Source: Klebsormidium nitens
Taxonomy: Eukaryota; Streptophyta; Klebsormidiophyceae; Klebsormidiales; Klebsormidiaceae
Length of the DNA: 64,000 nucleotides
Assembly (NCBI GenBank): GCA_000708835.1
Contig: DF236957.1
Location: 62,001 to 126,000, forward strand
Direction: 5' to 3'
Shown in pieces: positions 11,501-24,737 of the stretch (the stretch's first letter is position 1; every line of letters begins with the position of its first letter). Under the pieces are notes generated by a model. That model searched no databases and was not told where the DNA came from. It was given only the letters and a program-made list of their open reading frames with translations. The translations under genes were made by a program, and so were the position numbers.

Positions 11501-13490
11501 ATGAAATGTTCTTGCCTCTTACCTTCTTGGCCTTCTCGGGGAGGCACAGCATGGTGGAGAGGTCAGCCGGGTGGTCGAAGTCCTTCACCTTGCAGAAGGT
11601 GACGTTTGAATCGCCACAGGTCTTGTGGTAAGTGATGTAAACCTTCTCCTGCAACAAAGAAGATGCATTCAGAAAATACACCAAGCTGATGTTGTAAGTC
11701 TTCTTAGGTTCAACTTAGGTCGGAATCTGGTGGTCAGAACTCTGCTTGGTCACTCTCATCATTCAAGAAACGCATGGCCAAAAAGAACCATCCCCAGTGT
11801 ACCTGCAAAACCGACCTTGCGCAGTTACTCGAGACTACTTCTTGAAGTCATAATAGAGGGAGATTGCATGCTTCCCACTTTTTGCAAATGCTGTACCCCC
11901 TGAACGAGCGGCTGCATTTTCCAGACACACAACAATGAACAGCTTGACAAGTGGCATCAGCAATTCAGCCGCAGGACTGTGATACCCCCAAGACTACTAG
12001 AAGACCGCGCACACCAAGATAAATGGACAGGATGGATCAAAACCAACGCTCAAAAGCGCTGCTAAGAGCAACCTGGACCATCAAGTTCAAAAGATTTGCC
12101 CTTGGCTTGAATGCGCAGCTGTTGTTATCACAGCAAGAGCGCCAAACCAATTCATCTGCTGGGTTTGGTCAAAAGCAATTGAAAGATATGGAAGTACCTA
12201 CCTTTGAGAAGTCAGCGATGACCTTCACCACGCCCTTGCCGTGCTTCTTGGCGACGGAAGCCAGGTCCTCATCAGTGTTCAGCAGGGACGACATGTCCTG
12301 GGTCTCATCCACGTCTTGAGTCTCAGAGGCGAGCTCAGCCCTGTGGTGGTGATGATGATGGTGATGATGGCCTCCGAAAGCGATGAACTCAGAGGCGGCC
12401 TTCTGGCTGTCCACATCGACGGCAGACTTGGCCAGGATCATCTTACCCTCTGGGAGCAGAGAGAGTTTGGCGTCAGGGTGCAAGGGACTTGTAACAGCAT
12501 CCAGCATGCTTTGACAAAGAAGCTGTAAGGGGAAGCTTGACTAGAGGGGTCTCACTCTAGATTTCTCTTTAGGCTATGGATTCACAAAGCAGACTCTACA
12601 AGGTGGCAAAAGAAGCACAAATGTTCAATCCAGAAAGCTGGTATACCGATACAAGTTCCCAGGGCCAGAGGAGAGTCCCAACTTTCAAAGCCTACGACAA
12701 TATCAAGCATAACTTACAGGCCTTCATCCCAACAAGTCGTCTGTCAAATCAGAGAATGTAAAAGAACGAAGCTTTAATCAGTGGAAAACCAGGGCACGAA
12801 CGTCTGGCAAGACTTAGTGCAGCAATCGTTTTCTCCAAACGAACCTGAAGGGGAGTGTCCCGATAACCTTCACATACACATTAACTTAGAGGAGGTGGGT
12901 TGAAGAAAGACACTTACTTCCTTCCACCCGAGTGAAGGAAAGCCCCTGCCAGTGGTCTGGCACACTGCAACATTTGAGGGGAATGCATTCAGGAGAAGTT
13001 ACGCTCCATTAGCACATCAATCAAGTTATTCATGTACTGCCAGGAGGGAGAAGTTCTTAAGTGCTGTGAATATTGTCTCTCTGGTGAAAGGAGAGCACAG
13101 CATAAGTGGAGTACCTCTCATTTTATAACTTTTGCACTTAAGATGATGCTTTTGAGCAGCTTAGGAGAAAGCTGCACACCCATGTTCAATGAATGCAGCT
13201 CACAAACCTGAAACAGTGGATTCCTTCGAAGGAGTGGTGAAGTATGGAAGACCAGCCAGAAATGCAAATGACTGAATCAACTGGGCAACGAAGCCATTGA
13301 ATCTGAAAATTAGCAATACACATCAATGAATGCGTCAACATTGCCTGCCAGGCACATGCAATCAGAAGCTTTGAAAGACTCCTCACCATACTCGTGACTT
13401 TGGGGACGGAGCAGGTTCAGGGGCGGATGCAGCCGCTCCGGCAGCGGTGGCAAACGCCAACAGAACGACGAACACTTGAGCGCCCTTCAT
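8570..13490 (-). CDS. Secreted His-rich protein, unknown family
   Basis: Exons in transcription order: 13490-13392, 12522-12202, 11648-11523, 10721-10653, 10367-10302, 10138-10055, 9754-9677, 9580-9500, 8809-8570, giving 387 aa. Every intron falls in phase 0. The first exon encodes a clear signal peptide (MKGAQVFVVLLAFATAAG) followed by a Pro/Ala/Ser stretch. Exon 2 holds nine consecutive His residues in the middle. Later exons carry scattered Cys residues and N-X-S/T sites, and look like beta-strand-rich segments (GGTIVVGGSLDVDMYFIKA). The C-terminus (FFGRIAKTVAAFWRGVFG) is amphipathic. I do not recognise the family. The donor GTTATC after exon 5, and the acceptors at 9754 and 10367, are weak, so those borders are tentative. 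A metal-binding wall or secreted protein is possible but unproven. Confidence 0.65.
8861..8890. repeat. 15-bp tandem doublet in last intron of His-rich gene
   Basis: tgaatcgttctctag occurs twice head to tail within the intron before the last exon. Confidence 0.8.
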
Positions 13491-14471
13491 TTTGCAGTTG
13501 CTAGATAGGGTGCAATTGACGGCAACACCAGACAATGAGCCACCAATTCGCCTTCCTCTCCGAACCACTACTGCTTGCTTATGGATAAGAAAGTAAGCAG
13601 ATGTTTCCTTCAAAACTCAGGAACAGGCGATGCATGCATTCAACAAGACAATGAACAGACATGAATCTTCATCTTTTCTGCAGGAGCTGCCTTGGGCCAA
13701 GGAAGGTGGAGAGCTGCAGGCTGCAGAAGCTTCGGCCACGCCTCGGCCAGCGGTGGTCGCACGTCACGCACCCTTCAAGCCCTTATGCCTTTCGAAATGA
13801 ATAACCTTTCGAAGTCCGCTGCTTTTGACGAGTAAATTGACTGGTTCTCAGACCTGAAATAAGCTTGTTAGCCTTCGAAGTAGTATATGAATACAAGAGC
13901 GTATGATATCATACTTAGGTCTTGTAACAGCTCAAAACACCAGCGTATTATAAGGGAGCCCAGGGTTGGACGACACCTGTTTACATATGTCGCTCTAATT
14001 GGACAAGGAAAGCGTGACATCAGCAGTTTTGACTGAAACCACCGTGGAGGGGTTACACTTTTGCGGGCGTTAAGTGCCCCCTGACGCAATTTCTTATCCG
14101 TTTGTTTGTTGGGGGGTCTTCAAGCAGCCAATGTCCACCCCTACGCCGGTATGGACGCAAACGTACGTTACGACCTGTTGAGTTCTTGAAAGTCAAGGTT
14201 TTGGACTACCTACTCTAGTTGGCGCTACGATCTACACATCCCTCTTGAGTTTTTCGCAGTCAGACCCAGACCTAGCCTGCTGGATTCTGAGCTGATCGAG
14301 ACCCCTTTCCTTGGCGCCTACGTTCTGGCTTGGCGTGGGGTTTTTAGCTGCCAGGGCTAAGAAGGGGTTGAGGATCCCGGTGTTGCAGCCCTAAGAAATT
14401 CTCATTTCTTGCCCGCGAGAAAGATTGTGGATTGACAGTGCTCAATAAGCTGGCAAGACCTGACCGCCAAG
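13491..14471. promoter_or_regulatory. Shared upstream region of two divergent genes
   Basis: About 980 bp separate the His-rich gene start (minus strand) from the COPB2 ATG (plus strand), so both promoters and 5' UTRs should lie here. I see no named motif I can support. Confidence 0.45.
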
Positions 14472-17400
14472 ATGGTAAGCGGACTTTTTAGAATGCGAGC
14501 TGGATGATCTGCTCAAATGCAAGCCTTGCTGAGTTCGTTGGGTGAAAAATCTTTCCTTCTGATGGCTGGTGGGGCAGTTTTGAAAGTATGCCCGCTGTTT
14601 TTGTTAGAATTGATTGTGTCCTACCAGCCACCTCATTTCGAATGTGCCAAGACTGATTCGTTTTCTCCTGCTGTCATTGTAGCCGCTCCGACTAGAGATC
14701 AAGGTGAGATTTCGAGTCTGCATTCCCCATCCGCACCAGCCCAATTGACCTGCTCTTGGTCCAACATCGAAGGTTCACTGGTTGCAAGTTCCATCATGGC
14801 AATAATTGTTTCACTATGCTCTTTGATTGACTCTGCATTCTGTTCCTGGATTGTGCTGGTGCTTGTGTGCATAATTCAGGTGTATCTTGTCTATCTTTGA
14901 TGTACAGCTTTTTTGCAGAGAAAACTCGCTCAACGTTCTGACCGAGTCAAGTCGGTTGACCTACATCCGACTGAACCATGGTAAGAGATGGCATGAATCT
15001 CCCGATAGGGGACTGCGAGACTGATAGGGGCCACAGGCGTGGCGGCCCTCATTTGGGTGTGCAGCGTCAGAGCACGCACTTGCAAGAAGCTTGGCCAGTT
15101 GATCTGGCAGGTTGATTCAGAGCGTCAGGATTGGCGCTTTTTCACAGAAAGGAGGATGTGACTTTCAGAGCCACACATCCGGCACCCCTCGATGAGTTTT
15201 GCATTTGATCGGTTTTGCAATACAGCAAATAGCACCCTGCATTATCGATTTTAGCGTCTGAATCTCCTTCAGAGGAGGGCAGGTTCATGTTGACAAGGGG
15301 TGTGTCCATCCTGTTGTGTGCAGGATCCTGGCGAATCTGTACAATGGAAACATCTTCATCTGGAACCACCAGAACCAGGTCAGTGCATTATGTGCTGCGA
15401 GAAGAAGTCCTTTCCCATCAAGCCTGGAAGCTCTTGAGTTCTTAGTACGTTTTTGAACATGCTAACCTGGGGTGCTCACAAGTTGCTCGATTTTTGGATC
15501 ATTCTGTGTGCTCTGTCGCTTCAAAGTGAGTCAAAGTGAGTCAGCTGATCAGTGGTCTAGCTGGTTCTGAGAGATAGATTGAGCAGCTGTGACATTTTTG
15601 CCATCTTACTCACCACAGTTCCGTGCCCCCTGCAGCAATTGGTGAAGTCTTTTGAGGTTACAGAGCTCCCAGGTAAGCCCTTGAACCTGGATCGATGTGA
15701 AGCATTGTTTCTACCTTCTCTGACATCAGCCTCTCTCATTCATGTGTGACAGTGTACGCACATATGGAGCAGGATTGGGCCTTCCTCGTGTACTCAACAC
15801 TGAAAGTGGAGCTATCTCTGTTGCAGTCCGATCAGCAAAATTCATCGCTCGGAAGCAATGGATTGTCGCTGGGGCCGACGACATGTTCATCCGTGTGTAC
15901 AATTACAACACGATGGACAAAGTGAAGGCGTTTGAGGCGCACACTGACTACATCCGCTGCGTGGCGGTCCACCCGTCCCTCCCCTACGTCCTCTCCTCCT
16001 CTGACGACATGCTGATCAAGCTCTGGGATTGGGACAAGGGCTGGCAGTGCACTCAGATATTCGAGGGCCACTCGCACTACGTTATGCAAGTGGCATTTAA
16101 CCCCAAGGACACGAACACCTTCGCCAGTGCCTCGTTGGATAGGACAATCAAGGTGAGCAGTAATCCATTCGTCTTGCCCCTTAACCTGACAAACAAGGGG
16201 GGAAGGGGAGTGCACGCTCATCTTGGCATGTATTTACCACACCATGAGTCTCAAAAACTTCATGTGTGATGCCGTGCTTAGAAGTTTGAGCCTGAGTCGT
16301 CTTGTCCTCAAAAGTGTTTGATTTTGACCTGCTTATTGTTGTCGTGCCCCACAGGTTTGGAGTCTGGGTTCTCCAAACCCTAATTTCACTCTGGAGGGGC
16401 ATGAGAAAGGTGTGAACTGCGTGGACTACTTCAGTGGCGGTGACAGACCGTACTTGATCACAGGTGCTGACGACAAGTTGGTGAAGGTGAGTCACCAGAC
16501 ACTATCAGCACCTGCTGTGATCCACACAGACGTGCGTTTCAGGTTGGGGCGCCAACCTTGTCATGGCAGATTCTGTCACCATCTTTTCGTGTGCACCAAT
16601 CAGATCTTGTCCCATTTATTTGCATTAGGATAAAAGCTCAACACGCATTACACCCAGCAAATCTTTGTTTGCAGATCTGGGACTACCAGACAAAGAGCTG
16701 CGTGCAAACGCTGGAGGGGCACACTCACAATGTCTCGGCAGTCTGCTTCCATCCTGAGCTGCCGATCATCATCTCGGGGTCGGAGGACGGCACCGTCAGA
16801 ATATGGCACTCAACCACCTACAGGTAAGGAAGTCCTTCGTTTTTGGTGATTGTTTTACCCGGTTTTCTTTCTGCGTTACTGGGGCCTGGTCCAATCCCCA
16901 CAACACAGAACCTGCCTTTATTGAATGAGCCACTGAGCTGCAGGAAAGCGTGTCTACTCCGTACCGTACAGGCAACATCATCGTTGACAGAGTTGACGAT
17001 TTGCAGGATTGCAAAGCTGTTGGTGCACTTTTTACAATTCAATCCTGAGCTCAGTGCCCTCTTGTGTACCAGGCTTGAGAACACTCTCAATTACGCTCTG
17101 GAGCGTGTGTGGGCCCTTGCATACATCAAGGGCTCGAACAGGGTGGCGATCGGGTACGACGAGGGTACCATCATGATCAAGATCGGCCGCGAGGAGCCGG
17201 TGGCGAGCATGGACAACAGTGGCAAGATCATCTGGGCAAAGCATAGTGAGATTCAGACGGTCAACGTGAAGGCGGTGCCTGCGGACGTCGAGGTGAGCTC
17301 TTGGGTGGTTGTTTTGCGGCCGGTCGTGTTGCTCCCACCGCTCTTTTGCAGTCTACATCTGTTTGCAGGGGTCTGCAGCGATGAGAAGGTGTCCGATTAT

Positions 17401-20400
17401 CTTGATTCATGTTTCCAGCGAGCTTGCATGTAGCTGCGCTTTGCCATATCTAGCCGTCAACTGGTCGAAGATGGAGGTCTCTGTACATTTGCAGAAAACG
17501 CCTGGGGGTTTCTAAGCCGGTGTGCTGTTGTGCTCAGGTCACTGACGGGGAAAGGCTGCCGCTTGCTGTCAAGGAGTTGGGCAGCTGTGACCTGTATCCA
17601 CAGGTGAGAGCCCCTCTTGAAAGCAGTTTCTGTTGTCGCCTCCACGCTGAACCTCCCAAAATACGCTTATATAGCCCTTGATAATAGCACGTTCATGCTG
17701 AGACCTTCTTCGTATCAGGCTCTTCCTTCATTCCTATGAAGTGCACGTCCTTGGTCAGATGATTGCGAACTTATCCAAGGTTGTTGGTCAGCTTGTGCTG
17801 TGGCGGCAGAGCTTGCAGGAGGCTCTCCTTTACTTCTCAAATGTGGCGGCTGATGGCTCTCAGTTGTGAATGCCAAGCAATGAACCGCAAAACGAACCTT
17901 CTGCATGTCCGATTTGCAAGGAGAATTGCACAGTTGCGCTGATTTAGTGGTGGTCACCCAGGCAAATTGCGGAGTTGTCAACAGGCAGAATCGTTCTTTT
18001 CCCCTATGTGCTGGCTAATATTAGCTAGTTCTGACCTTACTCCTTCTGTGCAGAGCCTGAGTCACAACCCGAATGGCCGCTTCGTGGTCGTATGCGGTGA
18101 CGGGGAGTACATTATCTACACTGCGCTGGCCTGGAGAAACAGGTCGTTCGGGTCGGCTCTGGAGATCTGCTGGTCGTATGATGGCGAGTATGCAGTGCGG
18201 GAGAGCACGTCGAAGATCAAGATCTTCAACAAGACCTTCGTGGTGAGCAGGGCCGCCCCTCGTACTTTCATCGCTGCACAGCCAGAGTGAAACGAAACAG
18301 AAACGCGTAGGAGCTTCGACTTTCCTCCCTTGCCACGTCTTTCGTCTGCCTAACCTCAATCGTTCTCCATCTTCTCATTGATCATGGTAAGTGTTGTCGT
18401 CTCTGGAAGTCGCTCAAGTCGTCCCTTCCAACTGCAGGAGCGGAAGAGCATTCGGCCAAGCTTCTCAGCTGAAGGCATCTTTGGAGGCACTCTCCTTGCT
18501 ATCAAGTCGAGCGAGTTCATTGTGTTCTACGACTGGCAGGAGTGCCGCCTGATCAGGCGGATCGACGTTGATGTGAAGGTACGTGCGACTTCGTTGTGCT
18601 TGACTGCTTACATCAGCAGAGGCGTTGCAGAAGTGTCTCCCCACTGGTGGGTGCCAATTCTTCCTTTTACTGCCGATCAAACAGCAGGCTTCTACAGGCT
18701 TGTGACAGCGCGAGTGAGAGGCTTCAGTTGCCAGCAGTTTCGTGCAAAAAGCTGCGTCGTGCTGTAGGCCTTTTCTGGCTATGTTGTGGCGGGAGTCATT
18801 CTAGGGGACCGAACTTGTGTCGCATCTGATATATAAGTTCACGTTCAGCTCGATCCATATCCGCTTGCTTGCCTCTTTCTGCAGAACATCTTCTGGTCGG
18901 ACAGCGGAGAGCTAGTGGCAATTGCAGGCGAGACAAACTTCTACATCCTAAAGTATCGGGTAAGTTGGAGAAGTGTTAAAGCAGATCAGGGAATCGACTG
19001 TCCAGATCCTCGCGTCCAAACATTCTCGTGTTCCCGAAGTGCAGTGCCCGGATGTCGCAACAGCAGTCGCCCAATGCGTTTGATGCGAGATTTGCTGGTT
19101 TCGACGAGAGCCTGGATTCGGCCAATTTCAAACCTATCAACCCCTGGTCAGAATGATATCCGTCTCTAGCAACAGGGGCCCGAGATTCACCTGATGTAAG
19201 TAGTATGTAGCAATCTGTCGCAAGACAATCGAATAAACGAACGAACGTTGTTGAGCGATTGCAGAGTTTCGGAGACATGTTCCTTTGCATGAAACTTCAG
19301 TCTATAAAGACCACTGCATCTGTTGAAAGACATTGAATTGATAATTGGTTCAACTTCGCAGCGGGATCTGGTGGAGTCGTACCTGGGCAGCAACAAGCCC
19401 GTGGACGAGCAGGGCCTGGAGGAGGCCTTCGAGCTGCTGCATGACGTCCCTGAGCGGGTGCGGACTGGGGTCTGGGTCGGGGACTGCTTCATCTACAACA
19501 ACTCGGCCTGGCGGCTCAACTACGTCGTTGGCGGAGAGGTATGTCCAACCCGGACTTGGAAATCAATCTTGCTTGGTCAAGAGGGGTGCTAGTTGCAAAA
19601 CCATAGTGAGCAACTTGCGGATGAAAGGCAGCATCTATGTATCTATGTTCGCGCCGGCGGTGTCAAGCTCGTCTCTAAGGGAGAACGTCTTTGATCGGTT
19701 CTGCTGGAAGCAATTGGCAAAGGCGTTGCGATTAGATCGGGCCGAAGTTCAAGGTGGAACTTGCCGTTAGGGTGACTTAAAGGTGTGGCCTGAAGCTCCG
19801 GAAGTCGAGAACTTTGTCCACATGCATCACAGTTTGCCTGAGTAGGGTGAGCAATCATTGCATGGAAAGAACGACTGATACAACGTGTCACACTGACTAA
19901 CGCGTGGATCTCGTAATTATGCTATTACTTACCACAGCCCGCATCTTGGTAGCAGGTAAGTGCCCCTGCTCCGAGCTCCAGACGACGCCAGACTCAAGAA
20001 GCTGATGCAGTCAGGAGATCAGGGGGCTAGTCTAACTCACGCTGCTTGAATGGTTGCAGATCACGACCATGTTTCACTTGGACCGACCAATGTACCTCCT
20101 GGGCTACCTGCAAAGTCAGAGCAGAGTGTATCTGATCGACAAAGAGTTCAAGTGAGCCGCCCTCCCATCGCTGTCGGCCTGCTATTCCCGGCCATCTATT
20201 TCCTAAGAAAGTGACTGCGATGTGCAGCGTCTTCTCTCTGGTGCTTTGCACCGGCTGGCTTCACTTGTTGTCCGCTCGGGTCATGTCCCTTGCCTTAGAA
20301 AGGCAGGGGAGTCGTTGCCTAGTGAACAGGCTGTCTTTTGTGAACCCTCGAGGAGCTTCACTGAGCAATTGCTTACTTCCGAAGGTGGGCAGTTGGGGAC

Positions 20401-23400
20401 ATTCTTGGTCACCCAGGAGATGTATTGCTTGTTCTTGCCAGTGCTTTCTTAAGCCATGCTCATTGCCAGCCTTCAAATCAGTGCTTTAGGCGAGAGCCCT
20501 CCATGAGGCTTATAAAGCTCGCACATCAAGCAATGAAGCAGCCAGGACAACCTCATGTGCATTCTTTCCCTGCTTCTTGCAGTGTCGTGAGCTACACGCT
20601 GCTGCTGAGCCTCATCGAGTACAAGACCCTGGTTCTGCGAGGAGACATGGAGGAGGCCGAAAAGGTGCTGGAGTCTATACCAAAGGACCAGCTCAATAAG
20701 TGAGTCATCTGCCGAAATTCCTGCCCGCGCTCTCGACGATTTGTGGCAAGCTATCAATTGGGTCTCTATTGCGTCGCGCTTTTAAACCTTCCCTTTGGAG
20801 GCACTGTCGTCGGAACTGCCCGCTAGATCATCTATCTAACAACAAGTCCTTAGAATAGCTTTGTTCATCAAGCTTTCAGTTTTCGGTACACTGGTCAAGG
20901 TCGCTCCTTGTTGCAATTGGCAAACGGCTGGCTGGAAGTTCAAGAGCGTGCAAAAGCTTGGGCTACTTCCTGGGCCTACAGCGTGGCTTTTCCTACTTGC
21001 CATCTATCCTCACGTTCCACTGAAGTTCGAAGTCAACTTAGCCTGACTTGCTTTCCTCGCTTGCTCGCAGTGTTGCCAAGTTCCTCGAGGCCAGAGGATT
21101 CACCGAGCAGGCGCTTGAGGTGGCGACGGATCCCGACTACAAGTTCGACCTTGCAGTGTCGCTGAACAAGCTGGACATCGCTCAGGTGAGCTTGCTTCTG
21201 GCAACGGGTATGCGGAGACAATTGCTGCAATGAGCATATTTGCTTTCAGGAAGTTTCTCGTGGAGATATGCCCCGTATTTGCTTGCTGCATGGGCATGCT
21301 CTTGAGGTGTTTTTGAGGGCGGCACCCCATTTGGCCCGTGAATGAATTCGGATCCTTTGTAGTTCCGATTCATCTGGTTGCAATGGCAGTATTGACAGCG
21401 TTTGAGTACATGTAAGTGCCACTTGTATTTCTTGCCTGCACAGCCCCTTGAAGCCCCATAAGAGAACAGGAAGATGTCGAACAGGAGTCCCCGCTACAAG
21501 TAGCCGAGACTTTGACATTCTTGTTTCCATTGCCTTGCAGCACATTGCGGAGGAGGCGCAGAGCGAGTCCAAGTGGAAGCAGCTCGGGGAGCTTGCCATG
21601 TCAGCAGGAAAGGTAAAACGGAACACAGCTGGAACGCTTTAAGTTCTTCTCCTTGCGCTTGATGCTGTACTGCAGAGCGTGATTCTGTGCAGCTTCTTGG
21701 GACTTTTCTGTGTTTGGTTGTTATTTGCAAAGTCGCTTTGGTTGAAGAGGCACCAGACACAGGGTTGCAGAGAGCATGGCGTAGTTCATTACCTGCTCGC
21801 ACACTCTGCCTTCTCGACCTCTTCTTGTGTCGCTCTTGCTGACCCGCTTGCACTGAACCTCGTCTCGCCCCGCTTCTCTCGACCTCCTTGTCAGCTTCTC
21901 GTTCTCAGCCGACGTCTCTCGACCGAATCTCTCTACCCGCATAAGTAGACTCGCTTATCCTCAATCCAATCATTGACCAGAGCTCTGAGATTGTATTGAG
22001 CCACTCTTCTGAGACTGTGGTCGATGACCTTCTCTTCCTCTCAACTCACTTATCCCGACTCACTTTCTTGGTCCCATGTGTTTTATTACTCAATTTTCCA
22101 AGCTGCTTCGATGGCAAGTCGCGGCTGATGCGGTGTAGTTGTGGTCGCTGTGAATTCATCACGATACACCCTTTTCTGGAAAATTCAGTCATAGTCACTT
22201 ACAGCGTTAGGTACCTAAAAGGTGTGCACCTCCACCAACCGGCTTCTTGAGCTGACCACCGCTTTTCATTCTGCGCCTTTCAAGAGGCGGAGCCGGCAGA
22301 GTTGTGGCTCAGATTTGCGAAGCGTGCTCTTGCTGCGTTATACTTTCAGATGACCGCTACCCTACTTCATCACGCGTTCGCTTCTTTGTGCACTCTGCTA
22401 ACCTGTCTTAACCCTCTTTATCCTTCAGCTAGAGCTGGCGGAGTCGTGCCTCGAGTTCGTCAGCAAATCTGAGCGGGCTCCCGCTGCAGTATCACAATAA
22501 CCCGCTATCCCATCTCTACTCAACTGTTCATTATTTGGTGCCTTCTACTAACCCCGCCTCCTTAACCCGCTTTCTTATAGCTGGAGCTGGCGGAGTCGTG
22601 CCTCAAGTCCGCCAGCGACCTGAGCGGCCTCCTGCTGTTGTACACCGCCACCGGAAACGCCGACGGAGTGCTCGGCCTGGCGGAGAAGGCCGTGGATCAG
22701 GGCAAGAACAACGTGGCCTTCCTGGCCTTCTTCCTACTGGGTTCCATCGAGCGGTGTATCGACCTGCTCGTTGACAGGTGAGGCTCGCTCTCTCCCTTCG
22801 ACATTTCTCCCCTTTGTCTTTTCAACTTCCTCCTCTTCTCGAGCTTTTGACTGGACCCTTAATGCCTGCTCCTCTCAATACCGCCTTTCCTGTCTCTTCT
22901 GCCCGTCCCTCACTTCCTTCCAGTGCAGTGCCCATTGGTGGACTGCTCTTGTTGAGCGGATGAATCTGCAAGGTTGAATTGGTAATCGTCGCAGAATCCG
23001 CAGGGTTCTGGCATGCCTCAGGTGGTTCTGCTGTGGAACCACCAGTGGCGGCACGGTTGCGCGAACGTACTTGGTACTGTCACTGTTCTTGCGTGTTTGT
23101 ACATTGACGTCTGAGAGGAAGAAGTCCCCCTGCAGCCAATCTCTTATGCCATAGGTCACCAGGGTGTCCTGTCAAGGCAACACAGGTGCCAGAAGCCCTC
23201 TCACACCAGGACTCACACCATAACCGGTTCCAGTAAGGCAGTGGCCGGTACCAACCTTTTTGGGCTCCGTTGCTGTGCAGTAAACGCGTCCCGGAGGCGG
23301 CGTTCTTCGCCCGGACGTACATGCCCAGCAAGGTGTCCGAGGTGGTGGCGCTCTGGCGGCAAGACCTGGCCAAGATCAACCAGAAGGCGGCGGACTCGCT

Positions 23401-24737
23401 CGCCGACCCCGCGGAGTACCCCCACCTCTTCGCTAACTTCGACTGGGCGCTCAAGGCGGAGGCGCGTTTCAACAAGCAAAGGTGGGCATGGTGATGGATG
23501 TAGAGGAAGCGGGCAGTGTGAAGTTGTGAGTGTTCTTGATTGGAAGGTCGTTATTTGTGGTCTCGACTCTCGGTGTTTCTGATTTCCCTGTACTTTGTTA
23601 GGAGGGTGTCTTTTCTTGCACTGGGTGACGGGTATCCATCCTTTACGTGCATCTTGTGCAGAGCATCGACACTTGACATCCACAGCGTCAGTCTTTCTGA
23701 AAGTGTTGAGGAAAGTTGATCGGTTTTCCATCACCATGGTCTTAGTGTGAGCTTCACGAGATTACTCAAACGGTACTATGTTGCAGTACCAGAATGAGAC
23801 ACAGCTTCTTCGAGACATGGAAGACTGAAAAAGAGTTCAAACATCAGATTTCTTTGCTGAGGCTACGTGATTCAGCGCTATATGTGCACAAACTCGTATC
23901 TGATGAGCATGCGTGTCCTTAAAAGCGCTTTGGTTTTCTGCAGAGAGCATCGGGCGCTGGCCGGCTCATACCCGCAGACCATTGGGCAGACGAGCGTAGA
24001 CATCATCGAAGAGCTCAAGGCGCTGTCCCTGGACGGCGCTGAGGAGAACGGGCACGCTGAGGAGGTACGCCACATCTCACCAATCCCCTCTGGTACTTAC
24101 TCAAAAAGAGATCGGGCGGTATGGCGATCGGCCCTCTACCTGCCTTGCAGAAGTGTCCCTTCCAGGCGCAGAAATCGGTTTGCGGTGCTAACTCTTTCTG
24201 GTAATGCTAGGGTTTGCCCGTGGGTTTGCCCGTATCATGAAGGACGAAACAAGAAAAGCTGTGGCATGACTGTCCGTACAAGTCTGCACGATAGAACTTG
24301 GCTGTAGATTCGGCCTTCATCGTTTCAAGTTGTCGTTCAGGAGTGGCACTGTGCACAATGATCTGAGAGGGCCAACATGTTGGCTCATACTGCGAATACA
24401 AGAGATTATGGACGTGGCACTACTTTGGAACGAGAAATTGATCTTTGACGGCCCACTGCAAGTTTGCCTGCCAGAGAGCGTGTTCTTTAATACTTGTGAG
24501 GTAACCGAGCTGCTCTTTTGTGTGCAGGCGGATCATTTGGGCGCGAAAGGCACCGCTGAGGATGTGGACGAAGAAGAGGCTGTGGAACATGCAGTTGCGA
24601 CAGCCGGGCCGGAAGAGGACGCGCAGCTCGAGGAGCACCCTTCAGAAGCGGTGCCCGAGCATAAAGACGAAGCTGCGCCCGCAGGAGAAGACGCTGAAGA
24701 AGACTGGGGACTCGATGAGGATGAGCCGGGGCAGTGA
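14472..24737 (+). CDS. COPB2: Coatomer subunit beta' (beta'-COP)
   Basis: There are 22 exons: 14472-14474, 14683-14703, 14919-14980, 15324-15378, 15636-15672, 15827-16152, 16355-16486, 16675-16823, 17073-17292, 17538-17603, 18054-18242, 18438-18578, 18885-18959, 19362-19538, 20060-20151, 20583-20699, 21071-21185, 21541-21612, 22581-22777, 23281-23481, 23944-24064, 24528-24737. Phases join throughout and the sum is 2778 nt (925 aa), the normal plant length. The N-terminus [20 protein letters not shown] and WD repeats (for example [17 protein letters not shown]) form the first propeller. A second propeller and an alpha-solenoid follow. The tail is acidic and ends [13 protein letters not shown]. 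Beta'-COP is part of the COPI coat for Golgi-to-ER retrieval and binds dilysine cargo signals. The first exon is only the ATG. Intron 18 holds decayed copies of exon 19. Confidence 0.97.
22123..22490 (+). pseudogene. Decayed copies of COPB2 exon 19 start, in intron 18
   Basis: The true exon starts at 22581 (ctggagctggcggagtcgtg). A close copy with its own polypyrimidine tract and AG starts at 22429. It stays near-identical for about 14 codons, then shifts frame and meets TAA at 22498. A more decayed copy lies near 22284 (gcggagccggcagagttgtg), and a doubtful fourth near 22125. Spacing is about 152, 148 and 155 bp. Confidence 0.85.
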
